64,000 nt of DNA from Caulobacter rhizosphaerae (GTDB taxonomy: Bacteria > Pseudomonadota > Alphaproteobacteria > Caulobacterales > Caulobacteraceae), in assembly GCF_010977555.1 (NCBI RefSeq), contig NZ_CP048816.1:1-64000 (forward strand), written 5' to 3'. This document shows positions 59,482 to 64,000 of this stretch, piece by piece. The notes under the pieces are model-generated. The model had not been told where the DNA came from and did no database searches. It worked only from the letters and a program-made list of their open reading frames with translations. Numbering within the stretch: the stretch's first letter is position 1; each line of letters starts with the position of its first letter. The translations under genes were made by a program, and so were the position numbers.

Positions 59482-60828
59482 ATGGCCGATACCAGCGACA
59501 TCGACACCTTCCTCGGCGCCAAGGCCAAGCCCTGGTGGAGCCGGCATGGCAAGGCGCTTTTGCTGACCGCGGCGGCCCTGGTGCTGTTTTTGGTCCTGAG
59601 CCAGTGCCTACGCGCCAAGCCGGCGACCCGATACGCCGTGGCGCCGGTCGAGCAGCGCGCCCTGTCCGTGGTCGTCTCGGCCACGGGTAAGTTGGCCCCG
59701 ACTAATCAGGTTCAGGTCGGCTCGGAGCTGTCTGGCCTGGTCACGCGCGTCGAGGCCGATGTCAATGACCGGGTGAGGGCCGGCCAAACCCTGGCCCTTG
59801 TGGATCCCTCGCGGTTTCAGGACACGGTAGAGCAAAGCCGCGCGGCGCTGAACGCCGACATCGCCGCCGTGGCCCAGGCCAAGGCCACCCTCGATCAGAC
59901 CGTCGCCCAGCTGGCGCGCCTGGAAGAGGTCAGCCGGCTTTCGGGCGGGCGGGTCCCGGCCAAGACGGAGATGGATCAGGCTGCGCGCGACCGCGACAGG
60001 GCGGCCGCCAACCTGGCGGCGGCCCAGGCCAATGTCGCCTCGGCGCGCGCGAGCTTGTCGTCCAATGTCACCCAACTGACCAAGACGGTGATCCGATCGC
60101 CCGTGAACGGGGTCGTCCTGGCCCGTCAGATCGAGCCGGGGCAGACGGTGGCGGCCTCTTTCAATACGCCCACCCTCTTCGTGATCGCCGAGGACCTCTC
60201 GACGATGAAGCTGCAGGTGGCGATCGACGAAGCCGACGTCGGCGCCGTGCGCGAGGGACAGACCGCGTCCTTCACAGTCGACGCCTTTCCTGGAAGGACC
60301 TTCCCCGCCGTTCTCAAGCGGATCGACGTCGGCTCCAATCTGAGCGCCCAGACCTCCAGCACCGCGCAGTCCGCCGTGACGGGCCAGGTGGTGTCTTACG
60401 GCGCGACCCTGAGTGTGGCCAATCCGAGCCTGCAGTTGCGGCCCGGCATGACCGCCACGGCCGACATCGTCACGGTCGCGCGTGATCGGGTGTTGCTGGT
60501 TCCCAACGCCGCCCTGCGCTTCAAGCCGACCGGCGCGGACGCGGCGACCGGTTCGACCGGGCCAAGCCCGTTTGGCGCCCGGCCGCGTCCCGTCAGGGAC
60601 GACAAGGCGGTCGTTCGCGGCGCGACCCGCACGGTCTACGTGCTCGACGAGGCGGGGCGTCCTCGCCCGGTGGCCATCACCACTGGGGTGACCAATGGCG
60701 CGGTGACCGAGGTCCTGGGGGGCGCGCTTCGGCCCGGAATGTCGGTCATCACCGGCGTGCTGGCCGCGGCGGCGCCGGAGCAGGCCAAGCGACCGGCTTC
60801 GGAAGGCGGGCCGCGCGATGGTCGCTAG
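59482..60828 (+). CDS. macA: MacA-like periplasmic adaptor (membrane fusion protein)
   Basis: A 448-residue adaptor. It has a single N-terminal membrane helix (LLLTAAALVLFLVLSQCL) and lipoyl halves (QVGSELSGLVTRVEADVNDR and VIRSPVNGVVLARQIEPGQT). A coiled-coil hairpin lies between them (LNADIAAVAQAKATLDQTVA). Beta-barrel and membrane-proximal domains follow (TVYVLDEAGRPRPVAITTG). It joins the inner-membrane MacB-type pump to the outer channel. It overlaps the ATPase gene by 11 bp. Confidence 0.92.
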   Translation: MADTSDIDTFLGAKAKPWWSRHGKALLLTAAALVLFLVLSQCLRAKPATRYAVAPVEQRALSVVVSATGKLAPTNQVQVGSELSGLVTRVEADVNDRVRAGQTLALVDPSRFQDTVEQSRAALNADIAAVAQAKATLDQTVAQLARLEEVSRLSGGRVPAKTEMDQAARDRDRAAANLAAAQANVASARASLSSNVTQLTKTVIRSPVNGVVLARQIEPGQTVAASFNTPTLFVIAEDLSTMKLQVAIDEADVGAVREGQTASFTVDAFPGRTFPAVLKRIDVGSNLSAQTSSTAQSAVTGQVVSYGATLSVANPSLQLRPGMTATADIVTVARDRVLLVPNAALRFKPTGADAATGSTGPSPFGARPRPVRDDKAVVRGATRTVYVLDEAGRPRPVAITTGVTNGAVTEVLGGALRPGMSVITGVLAAAAPEQAKRPASEGGPRDGR

Positions 60829-61555
60829 CCCCTCGGCGATGGAGTCTCTCCCCCTGATCAGACTACGCGGCGTGACCAAGACCTACGGTCAGGGCGCGAC
60901 GGCCTACCAGGCGCTCAAGGGCGTGGATCTGGACATCGCTCAAGGAGACTTCGTGGCGGTGATGGGGGCGTCGGGCTCGGGCAAGTCCACCACCATGAAC
61001 ATCTTGGGCTGTCTGGATGTGCCCTCGGGTGGCGAGTTTCTGTTCCGCGGCCACGCCGTCGATCGACTTGATCGTGACCAGCGCGCCCTGCTGCGGCGCA
61101 AGTATTTGGGCTTCGTTTTCCAGGGCTTCAATCTGTTGGCGCGCACGACGGCGCTCGAAAACGTGGAACTGCCGCTGCTTTACCGCGGCGAGCCGGCCAG
61201 GCTTCGCCGCCAAGCGGCCATGGCGGCGCTGGAGAAGGTGGGTCTGGATCGCTGGTGGGATCATACCCCGGCCGAGCTCTCGGGCGGCCAGCAGCAACGC
61301 GTGGCGATCGCGCGCGCCATCGTCACCCAGCCGGACGTCCTCCTGGCGGACGAGCCGACCGGCAATCTGGATTCGGAGCGGTCGGTCGAGATCATGGAAC
61401 TGCTGTCCAGCCTTAACCGCGACAGCGCCATCACCGTCTTGATGGTGACCCACGAGCCGGACATGGCGCAGTACGCGCGCACGATCGTGCGGTTCAGGGA
61501 CGGCCTGGTCGAACGGGTAGAGCACGCTCATCAATCTGGTCAAGCGGTGTCGTGA
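60818..61555 (+). CDS. MacB-type ABC transporter ATP-binding subunit
   Basis: A 245-residue ABC ATPase of the LolD/MacB class: Walker A GASGSGKSTTMNILG, Q loop FVFQGFNLLARTTALENVEL, signature LSGGQQQRVAIARAI, Walker B VLLADEPTGNLDSE and H loop VTHEP. In canonical MacB the ATPase and permease are one polypeptide; here they are separate genes overlapping by TGATG. It energises export of an unknown substrate (macrolides, siderophores or peptides are typical). Confidence 0.93.
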   Translation: MVASPSAMESLPLIRLRGVTKTYGQGATAYQALKGVDLDIAQGDFVAVMGASGSGKSTTMNILGCLDVPSGGEFLFRGHAVDRLDRDQRALLRRKYLGFVFQGFNLLARTTALENVELPLLYRGEPARLRRQAAMAALEKVGLDRWWDHTPAELSGGQQQRVAIARAIVTQPDVLLADEPTGNLDSERSVEIMELLSSLNRDSAITVLMVTHEPDMAQYARTIVRFRDGLVERVEHAHQSGQAVS

Positions 61556-62760
61556 TGTTCGCAACCATCCTAACCCTGGCGATGCGATCGATCCTTCGCC
61601 ACAAGCTGCGGTCCTTCCTGACGACGTTGGGCATCATCATCGGTGTGGCCGCGGTCGTGACGATGGTCACGCTGGGGCAAGCCACGACCGCGTCGGTGCA
61701 AAAATCCATCGCCAATCTAGGGACGAATATCCTGCAGGTTCGACCCGGCCAGGGTTTTGGCCGGGGAGGGGGCGCGGCGCGACCGGCCGACTTCAAGCCG
61801 AGTGATCTGGTCGCGATCCGCGACCAGGTCGCGGGCGTCTCGGCCGTGGCCGCGCAGGCCCAGGCGAGCGGAGCGGCGATCCATGACGGCGCCAACTGGT
61901 CCACGACCATAACCGGCACGACCAATGGCTATTTCGACGTCCAGCCCTGGGCGCTGGCGGAAGGTCGCTACTTCAGCCCGGCCGAGGAAGCCGCCGGGCG
62001 ATCAGTCTGCATTCTGGGCGCCACCGTCAACAAGAACGTCTTTCGAGGCGAGACGCCGGTCGGCGCCCGAATGCGGATCGGCAATGTCTCGTGCGAGGTG
62101 ATCGGCCTGTTGTCGGCGCGCGGGCAGGGCGGTTTTGGCGACCAGGACGACGTGGTGATCATGCCGCTCAAGACCGTTCAGCGACGCTTCACCGGCTCGA
62201 CCGATCTGAAGCTGATCCTCGTGGGCGTCGACAAGGCCTATTCCACCGCGTCCGTGCAGGCCTCCATTGAGGATCTGCTGCGCGAGCGGCGCAATATCGC
62301 CAACGGCAAGGACGACGACTTCTTCATCCTGGACACCAAGCAGATCAGCGACACCTTCACCGGGGTGACCAAGCTTCTGACGAGCATCGTCACGGCCGTG
62401 GCCGCCATTTCCCTGGTGGTCGGCGGCATCGGCATCATGAACATCATGCTGGTGTCGGTCACCGAGCGTACGCGCGAGATCGGCATCCGGCTGGCCATCG
62501 GCGCCTTGGCCGGCGAGGTTCTGATGCAGTTCCTGGTCGAGGCCGTGGCGCTCTCGTGCTTGGGAGGGCTGATGGGCCTGTTGCTGGCCCAGGCGGCCGT
62601 GGCGGCCTTGGCGCCGTTGATGAAGGTCAGCTGGATCTTCGTGCCGCAGATCAATCTCATCGCGTTCGGCGTCTCGGGCCTGATCGGCGTCCTGTTTGGC
62701 TATGTTCCGGCCCGGCGCGCTGCGGCGCTCAACCCGATCGACGCTCTGCGCCACGAATAA
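61555..62760 (+). CDS. MacB-type ABC transporter permease (FtsX family)
   Basis: A 401-residue permease. The first membrane helix reads SFLTTLGIIIGVAAVVTMVTL in overlapping parts, followed by the MacB periplasmic core domain (about 40-260). Three C-terminal helices include VTAVAAISLVVGGIGIMNIM, FLVEAVALSCLGGLMGLLLA and INLIAFGVSGLIGVLFGYVP. The terminal PARRAAALNPIDALRHE is the standard FtsX/MacB end. ATG 61555 overlaps the ATPase stop; GTG 61552 is also possible. It is the last gene of the efflux operon. Confidence 0.93.
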   Translation: MFATILTLAMRSILRHKLRSFLTTLGIIIGVAAVVTMVTLGQATTASVQKSIANLGTNILQVRPGQGFGRGGGAARPADFKPSDLVAIRDQVAGVSAVAAQAQASGAAIHDGANWSTTITGTTNGYFDVQPWALAEGRYFSPAEEAAGRSVCILGATVNKNVFRGETPVGARMRIGNVSCEVIGLLSARGQGGFGDQDDVVIMPLKTVQRRFTGSTDLKLILVGVDKAYSTASVQASIEDLLRERRNIANGKDDDFFILDTKQISDTFTGVTKLLTSIVTAVAAISLVVGGIGIMNIMLVSVTERTREIGIRLAIGALAGEVLMQFLVEAVALSCLGGLMGLLLAQAAVAALAPLMKVSWIFVPQINLIAFGVSGLIGVLFGYVPARRAAALNPIDALRHE

Positions 62761-62845
62761 CGCGGGGACGCCAAGATCAGGCAGGCCGCAGCCGATGACC
62801 CGCGCGCATCCGGCGCGCGGGCCGTCGGTCACGCCGGCCGGCGGA

Positions 62846-64000
62846 TCATCCGACGCGGACGGTCAGGGCGTCGCCCTTCAAGTCGGGGCTCGCCACCCGG
62901 ACGAGGGCTTGCCCCCGCTGACCGTTCGGCTGCACGATCGCCAGCGCCTCGCCGTGGAAGGTGAGGGTCCGCGGATCGCTGAAGCTCTTAACGCCCCGCG
63001 GATTGGCCGAGCCGGTGGCCCGGATGGCGCCCTGGCCTTCGATCGAGAACGTCAGAGGGACTTGCGCGTCGGGCACCCGGCGGCCTTCGTCGTCCTGGAT
63101 TTCAGCGAACACATAGGCCAGGTCATTGGGCGATGCGGTGATGCGGGCGCTTTCCGCCCACAAACGCACCTTCGCGGGCGGGCCGACCGTCTGGAGCGTC
63201 TTGCGCGCCACCTCGCGGCCTTGGCGATAGGCCACGGCCGTCAACTGGCCAGGCGCGTAGGGCGCCTCGAAGCTGGCCGTCAGCCGGTCCTGCGGCGTGA
63301 GCACGGGCTTGCGGGCCACCTCCTTGCCGTTCAGGAGGAGGCGAACCTCGTCGCCCAGGCTGTAGACGCGCACCGTCATCGACTCGCCGACGTGGTCCGG
63401 CCAGGTCCAGCTCTCCAGTTCATCGGGCCACGACCAGGGCCCCAGTCGTTCGAAGGTCCCTTGCGGCGTCGGCCGCTGGACGAGCATTTCCAGCTTGCTG
63501 TTTTCCCACAGCACGTCGCGATAAAGGCCCTGGGGCTTGCGCCGGCCCAGGATGTCGATTTCGCCGCAGCCGGAGATGAACGCCGGATACTCCCATTGGA
63601 AAATGAGGAAGTCGCCGCGTTTGGGCGGGGTTTCGGTCGTGGGGCGCAGGTCCGAACCGCCCACGCCGACCTCGCCGAGATAGTCGATGCCGGACCAGAC
63701 GAATTCGCCGAGCATCCAGGGATTGGCCTGGGTCATGCGCCAGCCATCGTGGATGTCCGCCGCGTACTGCTCGGTCGACATGATCACCATGTCCGGATAG
63801 GCGGCGTGATCGGCCAGGTGGTCCTTGAGCTGATAGTTGTAACCGACCACGTCGATGCTGCGTCGAGCGACCTCGCCTGGCTTGCCGGTCGGACCGTTGA
63901 TGCCCGCGGTGATCGGACGGGAGCGATCCAGTGAAAGGACCAGGTCGCGCAACTGGGCCGCGATCTCCGCGCCCCGCGGCTTCTCGCGCTCGGGGATCTC
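62846..64000 (-). CDS. Glycoside hydrolase family 2 enzyme, C-terminal part (runs off the window)
   Basis: An open frame of at least 384 codons that continues beyond the right window edge, so the N-terminal domains are not visible. The segment contains RPITAGINGP, DVVGYNYQ, VIMSTEQYAADI (candidate nucleophile Glu) and GEFVWSGIDYLGE, the end of a GH2 TIM barrel. Two beta-sandwich domains of the GH2 C-terminal kind follow (SMTVRVYSLGDEVRLLLNGK, then APGQLTAVAYRQGREVARKT and AYVFAEIQDDEGRRVPDAQV). It is probably a beta-galactosidase- or beta-glycosidase-like enzyme. The gene is convergent with the MacB permease. Confidence 0.9.
   Translation of the reverse strand, partial: EIPEREKPRGAEIAAQLRDLVLSLDRSRPITAGINGPTGKPGEVARRSIDVVGYNYQLKDHLADHAAYPDMVIMSTEQYAADIHDGWRMTQANPWMLGEFVWSGIDYLGEVGVGGSDLRPTTETPPKRGDFLIFQWEYPAFISGCGEIDILGRRKPQGLYRDVLWENSKLEMLVQRPTPQGTFERLGPWSWPDELESWTWPDHVGESMTVRVYSLGDEVRLLLNGKEVARKPVLTPQDRLTASFEAPYAPGQLTAVAYRQGREVARKTLQTVGPPAKVRLWAESARITASPNDLAYVFAEIQDDEGRRVPDAQVPLTFSIEGQGAIRATGSANPRGVKSFSDPRTLTFHGEALAIVQPNGQRGQALVRVASPDLKGDALTVRVG

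Overview
The window is high-GC alphaproteobacterial DNA that most resembles Caulobacter or a close relative. The clues are two large TonB-dependent receptors, a GcrA-type cell-cycle regulator, a NodT-type efflux lipoprotein, and a lasso-peptide cluster with the same gene order as the known Caulobacter/Asticcacaulis clusters. The backbone looks like a plasmid or plasmid-derived mobile element. It has a RepA-type initiator followed by a field of iteron-like repeats, ParA plus a small partner, a large ParB-like protein, a plasmid-type SSB, RadC, a toprim protein, a MOBQ-type relaxase with a candidate oriT, VirD4/TraG, VirB11 and a TraF-type peptidase. The strain cannot be named from this sequence. 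No rRNA, tRNA, insertion sequence or CRISPR array was recognised.

Layout. 0-4.5 kb: plasmid maintenance and processing genes (toprim protein, ParB-like, DUF7673-like, RadC). 4.6-14.6 kb: a complete lasso-peptide locus. It holds a GntR regulator, a 43-codon precursor at 5394-5525, an 11-bp stem-loop, a fused leader-binding/protease B protein and an asparagine-synthetase-like cyclase. On the opposite strand are a prolyl-oligopeptidase-type isopeptidase, a TonB receptor with an STN signalling domain, FecR and an ECF sigma factor. The predicted logic is: make and thread the peptide, re-import it through the receptor, linearise it with the isopeptidase, and signal through STN-FecR-sigma. 15.1-17.8 kb: a second TonB receptor ending in a strong terminator.

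18.3-33.1 kb: an accessory block with defence-island character, visibly less GC-rich between about 20.2 and 26.6 kb. Six same-strand genes encode a methyltransferase-like protein, a HIT-family protein, a four-helix membrane protein, a PPDK-like/MazG fusion, a GNAT-PIN-PUA fusion and an ASCH protein. They are followed by an opposing 1320-residue STAND NTPase with a Cap4-like nuclease domain and by two HNH endonucleases. The HIT/membrane/PPDK-MazG trio is the best candidate here for an undescribed system.

33.3-39.5 kb: a tannase/feruloyl-esterase-family enzyme, a DEDDh exonuclease, a hipBA pair with operator-like repeats, and a fused MNT-HEPN protein. 39.8-54.9 kb: plasmid core (GcrA paralogue, SLOG/DUF2493 protein, SSB, DUF1612-like protein, ParA, small partner, RepA, iterons, TraF, SleB-like hydrolase, TraD, relaxase, VirD4, VirB11). 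The rest of the mating-pair apparatus is absent from the window. 55-62.8 kb: a small FecR-like N-domain protein, an SNase-like protein, a two-component system and a divergent NodT-MacA-MacB-type efflux operon. The window ends inside a glycoside hydrolase family 2 gene.

Because of the GC content, many long antisense ORFs exist and were treated as shadows. Start codons were chosen by ribosome-binding site, overlap with the preceding stop, and expected protein N-termini. Several remain uncertain and are flagged.
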